A DNA stretch of 64,000 bases. Origin: Mycobacterium sp. OTB74. Lineage in GTDB: Bacteria; Actinomycetota; Actinomycetes; Mycobacteriales; Mycobacteriaceae. A model generated the notes under the pieces. That model searched no databases. It was not told where the DNA came from and worked only from the letters and a program-made list of their open reading frames with translations. The position numbers and the translations under genes were made by a program. Location: positions 23,534 through 87,533 of the forward strand of contig NZ_JARXVD010000024.1 in assembly GCF_029892685.1 (NCBI RefSeq), in the 5' to 3' direction. This document shows, in pieces, positions 36,409 to 44,476 of this stretch. How positions within the stretch are numbered: the first letter of the stretch is position 1; the number at the start of each line of letters is the position of its first letter.

Positions 36409-37691
36409 ACGAATGCCTTTCCCTCGCCCCGGTAGGTGAGGACGTCACCGATCACCGCACCGTCGACCAGGGCGATGCTGTTGACGTGCTCGCTGAGTTC
36501 ACCGGACTTGGTGTGGCGGAACCATACTCGATCTCCGACTCGCATCCGGGTCGCGGCAGTGCCACGCAGCGGGGTCTGCACTTCGCCGGCGGCCTCGCGG
36601 GACTGGTAGCGCAGCCCGGCCGGCCACACCGGACGCGGCAGTCGGCCGATGTCCGGCGGTCCGGAGGCGATCCAGCCACCACCATGGCAGGTGACCACGT
36701 CAGTGCGGGGTTTGCGCACCACTGCCACGCCGAAGCCGAGTGCGGGCGCTGGGGTGAAGTGCTGGTAGTTGTCGAACAGATGGCCGCCGAAATAGCCGCT
36801 GCCGACTGCAATGTCGGTCACCGCGGGGTCCTGCGCGGTGACCTCGATGGAACCGGTTCCGCCGGCGTTGACCATCTGCAGATCTGTGAGGTTCTCGATC
36901 GCTTCGACGATCTGGCGGCGCCGCGAGCGTAACTCGTCCATCGACATCCGCTGCATCAGCCGAATCAGGTGATTTTCCAAAGGTTTTCCGGGAACATCGT
37001 TGCCGACCCCCGCGACCTGCGCCTCATAGGACATCAGGCCGACCAGGGTGAAGCCCGGTCGTTGGACGATTGCGCGAGCCAGACGGACCGCCTCGTGCTG
37101 GGTATGCACCGGAGAGCGCAGCACCCCGAGGTCGCCGATACCGGGCAGCCGTAGCGAAGCGTCGAGATCGATCGCGACGCGGACGGGTGAGCGCTGACCA
37201 GGGGCGAGTACCGAGTCGACCACATCGAGGTGCGCTGTCGAATCGACCAAAAGCGTGACGCGTTCTAGCGCTTGTGTGTTGGCGCACAATGCCGAGATCG
37301 CCGCGCGGTTGGTACTCGGATAGCCCAGCAGGACGTCATCGATTCCGCGCCGGCCGGGGCCGTCGGTGGCCAACCAGATGGCCTCGGCGAGGTCATAGGC
37401 GAGAACACCGGTCACATGGTCAGAGCCGACCAGGGCGTCGATAACCGATCGGACCCGCAGCGACTTGGTGGCGATGCGCAACCGGGCTGTGCCGGCGCGG
37501 CGGTTCACATCGGCGATGTTGTGCCGTAGGGCAGGAAGGCTGAGCGCCGCCACCGGGCTGTCCTGGTCGCCGACAGCCGCGTCGAGCTCGGCCCAATATC
37601 GGTCGGCATCGGTGAGCCAAGGCTGCTGCTGCGGGGGCGCTGCTGACAGCAGCTCGTCGAGTGGCGATGGCGATTGGGCCATGGGGACCAT
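36405..37691 (-). CDS. PLP-dependent alanine racemase-fold amino acid deaminase/aldolase (Rv1769-like)
   Basis: 428 residues: PLP barrel with the Lys in IATKSLRV, VDSTAHLDVVD, VRVAIDLDASLRLPG, VGLMSYEAQVAG, VNAGGTGSIE, and a C-terminal D-threonine aldolase/D-serine dehydratase-like domain. Acts on D-amino acids or beta-hydroxy amino acids; substrate unknown. ATG 37691 has GGAG 4 nt upstream; the ATG at 37682 is an alternative. First gene of a minus-strand operon with the lactone oxidase and GAP protein; diverges from an acyltransferase. Confidence 0.83.
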   Translation of the reverse strand: MVPMAQSPSPLDELLSAAPPQQQPWLTDADRYWAELDAAVGDQDSPVAALSLPALRHNIADVNRRAGTARLRIATKSLRVRSVIDALVGSDHVTGVLAYDLAEAIWLATDGPGRRGIDDVLLGYPSTNRAAISALCANTQALERVTLLVDSTAHLDVVDSVLAPGQRSPVRVAIDLDASLRLPGIGDLGVLRSPVHTQHEAVRLARAIVQRPGFTLVGLMSYEAQVAGVGNDVPGKPLENHLIRLMQRMSMDELRSRRRQIVEAIENLTDLQMVNAGGTGSIEVTAQDPAVTDIAVGSGYFGGHLFDNYQHFTPAPALGFGVAVVRKPRTDVVTCHGGGWIASGPPDIGRLPRPVWPAGLRYQSREAAGEVQTPLRGTAATRMRVGDRVWFRHTKSGELSEHVNSIALVDGAVIGDVLTYRGEGKAFV

Positions 37692-37744
37692 CCTGCTCCA
37701 GGACTTGCCTTCCATTGCGCCGCTGGTCGGGCACACTTATCAAC

Positions 37745-38914
37745 GTGTCGGAAACGTTGCCGGAACCCCTCAGCGGGACCCGTGGGTTTCTGCCTGCCGT
37801 TGAGGGACTAAGGGCGTGTGCGGCCATCGGTGTCGTGGTGACACACGTTGCCTTGCAGACGGCACATTTGCACGGCGTCTTTGGCCGATTGCTGGCGCGC
37901 CTGGATATGTCGGTGGCGGTGTTCTTCGCCCTGTCCGGGTTTCTGCTCTGGCGTGCACACGCGGCTGCGGCCGCCGGGCTCCGGGAGGGCCCGGCCACCG
38001 CACCGTATCTGCGCTCGCGGTTGGTCCGGATCATGCCGGCCTATCTCCTCACCGTCGTGGTGGTGCTGAGCTTGCTGCCGGAGGCGCGTACGGCTGACGG
38101 CACGGTCTGGATCGCGAACCTGACGCTGACGCAGATCTACGTTCCCAAGACGCTGTTCGCCGGTCTGACCCAGATGTGGAGTCTGTCGGTCGAGATGAGC
38201 TTCTACCTGGTGTTGCCGTTGCTGGCGCTCGGGGCGGCAAAACTGCCCGTGCGGGCGCGGATACCCGTGATCGCCGCTGCCGCGGTGCTGAGTCTCGGGT
38301 GGCCCTTTATGCCGATCCCGGCGTACAACGGTGCCAATCCGCTGAACTGGTTGCCTGCGTACACCTCATGGTTTGCCATCGGAATGCTGTTGGCGGAGTT
38401 GACTTTCCGGCCGGTCAGCTGGCCGCACCGGTTGGCCCGCCGGCCACTGGTGATGGGCGTCATCGCAGCCACTGCGTATGTCATCGGGGCTTCACCATTG
38501 GCAATTCCGTTCGACTCCCGGCCGGCCGGAGTCGAGCACTACATGGTGCGCATGGTGGTCGGCTTCGTGGTGGCCGGCGCGCTGCTGGCACCGTTGGTCC
38601 TGGGCCGCGGCAGCGATCGGCACCGTGTGCTGGCCGGTGCGCCGATGGTGACGTTGGGCCGCTGGTCTTACGGGCTGTTTCTATGGCATTTGGCCGCGCT
38701 GGACATGGTGATCGCATTGGTGGGCCCCGAGCCGTTCCCCGGTGATCTGCTGGTCATCGCGGTGTTGACCACGGGCTTCGGCATCGCCATCGCAGCGGTG
38801 AGCTATGCGCTACTCGAGGAGCCATGTCGGGTTGCATTGCGCCGCTGGGAATCGCGTCGACGCCGACCGCATCTCGCTGAAGGTGCCGATGCGGTGCTGG
38901 ATCGCGCCGCTTGA
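37745..38914 (+). CDS. Acyltransferase-3 family membrane protein
   Basis: About 389 residues from GTG 37745, about ten helices. Arg23-x10-His34 in EGLRACAAIGVVVTHVAL, AVFFALSGFLLWRAH, SRLVRIMPAYLL, MWSLSVEMSFYLVLPLLAL, LGRWSYGLFLWHL. Transfers acyl groups to an envelope glycan or lipid. No SGNH partner next to it, unlike the pair at 14157-16133. The tight 53-bp gap to the divergent gene and the lack of a ribosome site suggest a leaderless mRNA. Confidence 0.82.
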   Translation: MSETLPEPLSGTRGFLPAVEGLRACAAIGVVVTHVALQTAHLHGVFGRLLARLDMSVAVFFALSGFLLWRAHAAAAAGLREGPATAPYLRSRLVRIMPAYLLTVVVVLSLLPEARTADGTVWIANLTLTQIYVPKTLFAGLTQMWSLSVEMSFYLVLPLLALGAAKLPVRARIPVIAAAAVLSLGWPFMPIPAYNGANPLNWLPAYTSWFAIGMLLAELTFRPVSWPHRLARRPLVMGVIAATAYVIGASPLAIPFDSRPAGVEHYMVRMVVGFVVAGALLAPLVLGRGSDRHRVLAGAPMVTLGRWSYGLFLWHLAALDMVIALVGPEPFPGDLLVIAVLTTGFGIAIAAVSYALLEEPCRVALRRWESRRRRPHLAEGADAVLDRAA

Positions 38915-39054
38915 CCCGCGCCGCGGACCCTTCGGAGGGCCGAAGGAATGACGCCCCGTTGTCAAAGGCGATAGCCTGTCGAGAATCGGGTTCGGCCCGC
39001 CGTACCCGTGTGAGCAGCCCCGGAAGGTTCCGCTCGAGAGGACAATCAGGATCA

Positions 39055-39675
39055 ATGACTGAGCGACAACCTGTTTCATCGCTGGCCGGCGCCGTGCTGG
39101 CCGGCCTGGCGATGTTCGGCGGCGGACTTTCCCAGGCGGGTCAGGCCGCCGCAGATCCGGCCCCTCCACCTCCGGCGCCAGCCGCACCCGGCACGCCGGC
39201 CCCGGGCCAGCCGGTGGTCAGTGCCGCCGACGGGCCGACCGGGCCTGTTGCACCTCCGCCTGGCGGTCCGCCGCCGGTGCCGGAAATCCAGAACCCCGTC
39301 TACGGTCAGGGGCAGACTCCAGGCCAGCTCGGATACCTTCGCGATCTCTGGCACACCTTCCGCAGCGGCAATCCGGTAGAGGCGCTGACAGCGCCCCCGG
39401 ATGAGGTGAGTGGGCCCCCGCCGGGCGCGGGTCCTGCTCCCAAACTTCCGCCTGGCTACACGTCATTGACTGACCCAGGCTCGTCCACACCAGTGTCTGA
39501 GGGACCCAAAACAGGTGGTCCGGCGTTGCCGCCCGGGTACTACCCGCTCAACGGGCCGCCGCCGCCAGGTTGGTTTGACCAGCAACCGGGTTCAGCTCCG
39601 GCGTCACCACCTGGGGGGCCGCCACCGCCGGTTGGATTCGTCGCCGGTCCGCCGCCTGGTGCGCCCACACACTGA
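39055..39675 (+). CDS. Exported proline-rich protein
   Basis: 206 residues: signal peptide (SSLAGAVLAGLAMFGGGLSQAGQAAADP), then Pro/Gly-rich sequence with a short folded segment GQLGYLRDLWHTFRSGNP near residue 95 and repeated PPGYxxL units (LPPGYTSLTD, LPPGYYPLNG). ATG 39055 has CAGGA 4 nt upstream. Related to the truncated protein at 1-384 through the YLRD[VL]WH segment. Probably cell-wall associated; function unknown. Confidence 0.78.
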   Translation: MTERQPVSSLAGAVLAGLAMFGGGLSQAGQAAADPAPPPPAPAAPGTPAPGQPVVSAADGPTGPVAPPPGGPPPVPEIQNPVYGQGQTPGQLGYLRDLWHTFRSGNPVEALTAPPDEVSGPPPGAGPAPKLPPGYTSLTDPGSSTPVSEGPKTGGPALPPGYYPLNGPPPPGWFDQQPGSAPASPPGGPPPPVGFVAGPPPGAPTH

Positions 39676-39758
39676 CCGGTGGTCACCCATTGGGCAGACC
39701 TCGCGTAACGTGCTTATGTACGCTAAGTATCTGTAGTCCGCTCGACGCTGGAGTAATC

Positions 39759-40031
39759 ATGATGATCAAGTCCGCTCTGTCCGCTGTCGTCGTTGCGGGC
39801 GCAATCGCCGCCGGTGCGCTGGCCCTGGACGTGCCGCTGGCCGCCGCTCAGCCCCCGCCGCCCGCACCCGGGCAGGGCGAGGTGCCGCCGAATTGGGCGC
39901 CGCGCAAACCTGCCGAGATGTGGAGCGGTCAACCGGTCGTGTGGACCTCGGGTTGGGGTGGACGCTGGGGCGTGTGGATCAACGGCAGCTTCATCACGTT
40001 GTCGTCAAACCCGGTGACCAACGGCGGCTGA
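39759..40031 (+). CDS. Small secreted protein, PPNWAPRKPAEMW type
   Basis: 90 residues: signal peptide (IKSALSAVVVAGAIAAGALALDVPLAAAQ), a Pro-rich linker (PPPPAPGQGEVPPNWAPRKP) and a small Trp-rich C-terminal domain (WSGQPVVWTSGWGGRWGVWINGSFITL). ATG 39759 (or 39762) follows GGAG. It may associate with the cell wall; no function known. A small hairpin with TTT follows. Confidence 0.75.
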   Translation: MMIKSALSAVVVAGAIAAGALALDVPLAAAQPPPPAPGQGEVPPNWAPRKPAEMWSGQPVVWTSGWGGRWGVWINGSFITLSSNPVTNGG

Positions 40032-40058
40032 TTTAGCAGTTCTCGGTCGGACGGTCAG

Positions 40059-40077
40059 ACCCCGTCGTGTGCGGGGT
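40059..40077 (+). terminator. Short terminator hairpin
   Basis: ACCCCG (40059-40064) / CGGGGT (40072-40077) with a 7-nt loop, followed by TTTGCC, 27 bp after the small secreted gene and 33 bp before the acyl-AMP ligase start. Confidence 0.55.
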
Positions 40078-40110
40078 TTGCCGGCGTGCCGCATGTCTAG
40101 GCTGGACTGC

Positions 40111-41943
40111 ATGGCTCGCACTTCCGCACCCACTGGCCTGATCAACATCGAGGAGTGCCTGGATTCATCGGGTGGGGTGGTGCTACCGCCCGGTGCCACG
40201 CTGATCTCGCTGATTGAGCGGAACATCAACAGCGTTCCGGACACCGTGGCGTACCGCTATCTGGACTATTCCAGCGCTGCCGAGGGACAGTCCTCCGAGC
40301 TGACCTGGGCCCAGCTCGGGGTTCGCTTGCAGGCCATCGGCGCTCGGGTGCAGCAGTTCGTTGCGCGGGGCGATCGGGTCGCCATCCTGGCCCCACAGGG
40401 CCTCGAATACATCGCCGGATTCTTCGCCGCGATCAAAGCCGGAGCCATCGCGGTGCCGCTTTTCGCGCCGGAGCTACCGGGCCACGCCGAGCGGCTCGAC
40501 ACCGCCATGCGCGACGCCCGTCCGACCACGGTGTTGACCACCGTGGCCGCGTCGCCTGCGGTTGAGGAATTTCTGTTGTCGCACAACGATATTGGCAAGC
40601 CCAACATCGTTGTCATCGACGAGGTGCCGGATAGTGAGGCCGACGAGTTCGTGCCCGTCCAGCTGGATGAAGATGACATCTCGCACCTGCAGTACACCTC
40701 GGGTTCGACGCGCCCACCGGTCGGCATCGAGATCACCCACCGCGCCGTAGGCACCAACCTGATCCAGATGATCCTGTCGATCGACCTGCTGGACCGGAAC
40801 ACCCACGGCGTCAGCTGGCTGCCGCTGTATCACGACATGGGTCTGTCGATGATCGGCTTTCCTGCGGTGTACGGCGGGCACTCCACGCTGCTGTCGCCGA
40901 CGGCTTTCATCCGCAGGCCTTTCCGCTGGATTCAGGCGATGTCTGACGGGTCGAGCGAGGGCCGAGTGGTCACTGCAGCACCCAATTTCGCCTACGAATG
41001 GGCCGCTCAGCGCGGGGCACCCAAACCCGGTTCGAACCAGACCAACATCGACCTCGCCAATGTCGTGATGATCATCGGCTCCGAGCCGGTCAGCATGGAC
41101 GCGATCAAAGCGTTCAACAAGGCGTTCGGCCCGTACGGGTTACCTCCGACGGCGTTCAAACCCTCGTACGGCATCGCCGAAGCAACGCTGTTCGTTGCGA
41201 ACATCGCCCCGTCGGCCGAAGCGTCGGTGGCCTACTTCGATCGGGACCGGCTGGCGGCCGGAGAGGCAGTGCGGGTCGCCGAGAATGCCCCCGGCTCGGT
41301 CGGCCAGGTGTCCTGCGGCCAGACTGCGCGCAGCCTGTGGGCGGTGATCGTCGACCCTGAGACCGGGGCAGAGCGCGCGGATGCCCAGGTCGGTGAAATC
41401 TGGTTGCAGGGCAAGAACATTGGCCGCGGTTACTGGGGCCTGCCGGAGGAGACGAAGGCGACTTTCGATGCCCGGTTGGGGTCCGCGCTGGTTCAGGACA
41501 GCCACGCTGATGGCGCGATGCTCGACGGTTCCTGGTTGCGCACCGGAGATTTGGGGTTCTACTTCAACGGCGAGCTGTACGTGACCGGGCGGATGGCCGA
41601 CCTGATCACCATCGATGGCCGCAACCATTACCCGGACGACATCGAGAACACCGTCGCCGACGCATCGCCGGTGGTTCGTCGCGGTTATGTGACCGCCTTT
41701 TCCGTACCGGACGAAGGTGGTGAGCGGTTGGTGGTCATCGCGGAACGCGCGTCGGGGACTGCCCGCACTGATCCGCAGCCTGCGATCAAGGCGATCGGCG
41801 AGGCGGTGTCCGCCGGGCACGGTGTGGCGGTGTCGGAGGTTCGCCTGCTTTCGGCGGGCGGCATCCCGCGCACCACCAGCGGCAAGTTAGCCCGGCAGGC
41901 CTGCCGGACGGCATATCTGGATGGGACGTTGGGCACGCACTGA
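40111..41943 (+). CDS. Fatty-acyl-AMP ligase, FadD31-like
   Basis: 610 residues in the FAAL subgroup of adenylate-forming enzymes: LQYTSGSTRPPVGIEITH, WLPLYHDMGLS, FKPSYGIAEATLFVANI with the FAAL-specific insertion after it, LRTGDLGF, GRMADLITIDGRNHYPDDIE and the terminal Lys in PRTTSGKLARQ. FAALs make acyl-adenylates and pass them to acyl-carrier or PKS proteins. There is no PKS or ACP gene nearby, as with stand-alone FadD31 (Rv1925), which in M. tuberculosis sits near mpt63 and tpx; that assignment is inference. ATG 40111 is preferred over 40093 and 40069. Confidence 0.85.
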   Translation: MARTSAPTGLINIEECLDSSGGVVLPPGATLISLIERNINSVPDTVAYRYLDYSSAAEGQSSELTWAQLGVRLQAIGARVQQFVARGDRVAILAPQGLEYIAGFFAAIKAGAIAVPLFAPELPGHAERLDTAMRDARPTTVLTTVAASPAVEEFLLSHNDIGKPNIVVIDEVPDSEADEFVPVQLDEDDISHLQYTSGSTRPPVGIEITHRAVGTNLIQMILSIDLLDRNTHGVSWLPLYHDMGLSMIGFPAVYGGHSTLLSPTAFIRRPFRWIQAMSDGSSEGRVVTAAPNFAYEWAAQRGAPKPGSNQTNIDLANVVMIIGSEPVSMDAIKAFNKAFGPYGLPPTAFKPSYGIAEATLFVANIAPSAEASVAYFDRDRLAAGEAVRVAENAPGSVGQVSCGQTARSLWAVIVDPETGAERADAQVGEIWLQGKNIGRGYWGLPEETKATFDARLGSALVQDSHADGAMLDGSWLRTGDLGFYFNGELYVTGRMADLITIDGRNHYPDDIENTVADASPVVRRGYVTAFSVPDEGGERLVVIAERASGTARTDPQPAIKAIGEAVSAGHGVAVSEVRLLSAGGIPRTTSGKLARQACRTAYLDGTLGTH

Positions 41944-41954
41944 AACCAGCGCCG

Positions 41955-42638
41955 CTACCACCTGGAGGCGATGTTGGCCGCGATCTGCTGAGCGATCTTC
42001 ACCGCCGAACCGGCCGGATTGGCGCTGCAGGTGTTGACGTCGGCAATGATGTTGTTTTTCAGCGTCAGCGCGCGTTCACAGGCCCAGCCGGGTGCTGCGG
42101 CCTGCTGCTCGGTGGTCACGGCGCTCAGGGTGCCGTTCTCATTCGAGACGGGTCCGACGACCCACTGGGTCTGGCTCTGCAGGTGTGTGTACTGGTGGCA
42201 GCCCGGCCACTGCCGAGCCGCGTTGTCGAAGAATGCCTGGGCTTTGTCGACTGTCAGAAACAGGACCACAGCCTGCTTGAGGTAGTGGGTGAATTTGTCG
42301 CCGTTGTTCATGCTCTGGTCGCGTTCGGCGCGTGAATTGCTGCCCACGTAAGTCACGGCCTCAGCGGCGCCGTCGAGGGGGAGGCACTCCGGGGGCGCCA
42401 TGGTGGTGCTGTTGTCGGACATCGCGGACTGGTTGCTGGTGACGGCCATCCCGGTGGTGCCCATTGCGGCGTTCGCCTGGTCGGGATTGACCAGCAGAGC
42501 GTCGAGTTCACGCTCGACCAGCGGGCGCGGAATGAAGACCCGAGTGGCTGTCGACTCGGCGCTGACGATGGTGTTGGTACATCCGGTGAGAAGCAGACAG
42601 GCAATGGCAACGACGAGTCTGGCAGTTGGCTGGCGCAT
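41955..42638 (-). CDS. Lipoprotein with PknH-type sensor domain
   Basis: 227 residues; signal with lipobox LLTGC, so lipid-anchored to the outer face of the membrane. The rest matches the PknH extracellular/sensor domain fold (Pfam PF14032): ELDALLVNPDQANAAMGTTGM, CLPLDGAAEAVTYVGSN, QAVVLFLTVDKAQAFFD, WPGCHQYTH, ERALTLKNNIIADVNTC. Paired cysteines as in PknH. ATG 42638 has GGGAGGAG upstream. Ligand unknown. Confidence 0.85.
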   Translation of the reverse strand: MRQPTARLVVAIACLLLTGCTNTIVSAESTATRVFIPRPLVERELDALLVNPDQANAAMGTTGMAVTSNQSAMSDNSTTMAPPECLPLDGAAEAVTYVGSNSRAERDQSMNNGDKFTHYLKQAVVLFLTVDKAQAFFDNAARQWPGCHQYTHLQSQTQWVVGPVSNENGTLSAVTTEQQAAAPGWACERALTLKNNIIADVNTCSANPAGSAVKIAQQIAANIASRW

Positions 42639-42816
42639 ATGCTCCTCCCGTCCCAGACGCTTGCGGAGCGATCCGCGCAACACCGCCCCTCTTGAAGACT
42701 AATGGTGCTCCCGTAGCGTCGCCGCCTGCGGTAATTCGGCGGAGATTCTTCATTACGATGAATCGTCGTTCTTGGTAACGGGCAGGGCACCGGGTAACTG
42801 ACCTCAGAGACTAGCA

Positions 42817-42843
42817 ACGGCCGGGCTCTAGGAGCCCGGCCGT
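42817..42843 (-). terminator. Terminator hairpin after the FKBP lipoprotein gene
   Basis: Perfect 12-bp stem ACGGCCGGGCTC (42817-42828) / GAGCCCGGCCGT (42832-42843) with a 3-nt loop, 20 bp beyond the stop of the minus-strand FKBP gene. The downstream tail (TTGCTAGTCTC) is poor in T. Confidence 0.8.
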
Positions 42844-42863
42844 CACCTTCACATCATCGAAGC

Positions 42864-43511
42864 TCAGTTGGACGCGTCGAGGATCTTGATCGCGAAGACC
42901 AGAGTGTCACCCTGCTGGATTCCTGCGCTTGGCTGACCGTCCGGGTAACCGTCGGCCGAGGTCATCGCAACGCCGACGGTGGACCCGACCTTCTGGCCGG
43001 CGATGGCCTTCTGGAAGCCGGGCACAACGCCGGTGAGCGCGAACTGGGCCGGCTCGCCGCGGTCATAGGCGCTGTCGAACTTGTGTCCGTCACGGCCATC
43101 GAAGCCGGCGTAGCAGACGGAGACGGTAGCGGTGGGAGCGACGACCGGTCCGGTGCCGGGCTGCAAGGTGTGCACCTGGGTCTGCGCGACGCTGAATGGT
43201 GCGGACACCTTGACCACCGGTGCGGCGGTATCGGTGGAGCCGGTGACTGCGACGCTGCCGGTCGCGCCCGTCAGCGTCCACTCAGGAGCGCCCGCGTTCT
43301 GCGGTGCGGCCGTCGGGCAGGTCGCGGGTGCGGCCGGAGTGTCGGTGGCGGCCGGGGTGACGGCTTCGGAGATGGAAGGGATGGGCGCCGAGGTCGACGG
43401 TGTGCCTGCGGCCGGGGTCTTGGTGTCCGAGTCGCACGCGGCAAGTGTTACGGCGAGCGAGGCAGCGCAGGCGACGATGGCTACGGAGGACGGGACACGC
43501 GAGATGTTCAC
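42864..43511 (-). CDS. FKBP-type peptidyl-prolyl isomerase lipoprotein
   Basis: 215 residues from a GTG start. Lipobox LAAC; a Thr/Pro-rich linker; then an FKBP domain: VSVCYAGFDGRDGHKFDSAYDRGEPAQFAL, VVPGFQKAIAGQKVGSTVGVAM and GYPDGQPSAGIQQGDTLVFAIKILD. Expected to fold or hold exported proteins at the membrane. It lies downstream of the methyltransferase gene on the same strand (21-bp gap). Confidence 0.88.
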   Translation of the reverse strand: MNISRVPSSVAIVACAASLAVTLAACDSDTKTPAAGTPSTSAPIPSISEAVTPAATDTPAAPATCPTAAPQNAGAPEWTLTGATGSVAVTGSTDTAAPVVKVSAPFSVAQTQVHTLQPGTGPVVAPTATVSVCYAGFDGRDGHKFDSAYDRGEPAQFALTGVVPGFQKAIAGQKVGSTVGVAMTSADGYPDGQPSAGIQQGDTLVFAIKILDASN

Positions 43512-43532
43512 GGTCGCCCAGCCTACAGGCGC

Positions 43533-44159
43533 CTAGCGGTGTGCCGCGGTGGTCTCCGCCCGCCGGAGGATGGCGACGAGAAAGTCCGAGTCGTCGGTGA
43601 ACGGCCGCAGATCCCAGGTAGACAGCAGTAGATCCGGGGTGAACCCGGCTTCGGCGGCGTCAGCGAAAAACTGGTCGAACTCATAGTCGCGACCGGCGCC
43701 GAAGCCGATGATCACCCGACCGGCAGGTGCAACGTGGGCGTGGAGCCGGGTCAGCACCTGTACCCGGGTGGCCGGAGCCAGAAAAGTCATCACGTTGCCG
43801 GCTGAGACGATCAGATCGAATGGCGTACTGATGCCCAGGGCGGGTAAGTCGAGTTCGGCAAGATCACCCACCAGCCAGCGCGGGCCCGGATGGTCCTGTT
43901 CGGCCGCTTCGATGAGTGCCGGGTCCACGTCAACGCCGACGACGTGGTGGCCGGCTGCAGCCAGATACCCGCCAACCCGGCCCGGTCCGCAACCGGCGTC
44001 GAGGATGTGGGCTCCGCGAGGCGCCATCGCGTCCACCAATCGAGCTTCGCCGACCAGATCCTCGCCGGCGCGTGCCAGGGAGCGAAAGCGTTCGATATAC
44101 CAGGCCGAATGCCCGGGATCGGCCGCGACTTTTTGCATCCAGAGGTTCTCCTCGACCAT
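43533..44159 (-). CDS. Class I SAM-dependent methyltransferase
   Basis: About 208 residues. SAM-binding motif I ILDAGCGPGRVGGYLAAAGHHVVGVDVDP, motif II region LAELDLPALG and FDLIVSAGNVMTFL, then GFGAGRDYEFDQFFADAAEAGF. ATG 44159 is chosen; no ribosome site is evident and an ATG 21 nt further in is possible. Substrate unknown. Overlap-free upstream partner of the FKBP lipoprotein gene. Confidence 0.82.
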   Translation of the reverse strand: MVEENLWMQKVAADPGHSAWYIERFRSLARAGEDLVGEARLVDAMAPRGAHILDAGCGPGRVGGYLAAAGHHVVGVDVDPALIEAAEQDHPGPRWLVGDLAELDLPALGISTPFDLIVSAGNVMTFLAPATRVQVLTRLHAHVAPAGRVIIGFGAGRDYEFDQFFADAAEAGFTPDLLLSTWDLRPFTDDSDFLVAILRRAETTAAHR

Positions 44160-44476
44160 CCAGCCATTGTTGCAAGCTCGCGGCACCGACGGGAACGGCC
44201 GGGTTCGGCAGTGGCTGGAGCGCACGCAACGGAATAACCGGACTGTCGCAGAGCAGTGCGACTCCGCATGCGAGCGGCCACGGTCAGCGGTGACGCAATC
44301 GAAGTCGTCCAAGGTGCTAGACGCCCATAGGTTATGCGCGTAACCTCACACCCGCGCAGTGACCGGGCTCACTCGGTGATCGTCCGCGTGTGCTGTGCGT
44401 ACGGCGAACAGTTCCCAACGATTGAAGGCACCGCGCTTCTCCGGGGCGGAGCGGCTCGGCGAAAGGATGAAGGACA
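44160..44476. other. Divergent promoter region with an inverted repeat
   Basis: 317 bp between the methyltransferase (minus) and aldehyde dehydrogenase (plus). AGGTTA (44329-44334) and TAACCT (44341-44346) form a perfect 6-bp inverted repeat around TGCGCG. The arms are those of an IdeR box but the spacer is 6 rather than 3 bp, so it is more likely a site for another regulator. No gene seen. Confidence 0.45.
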
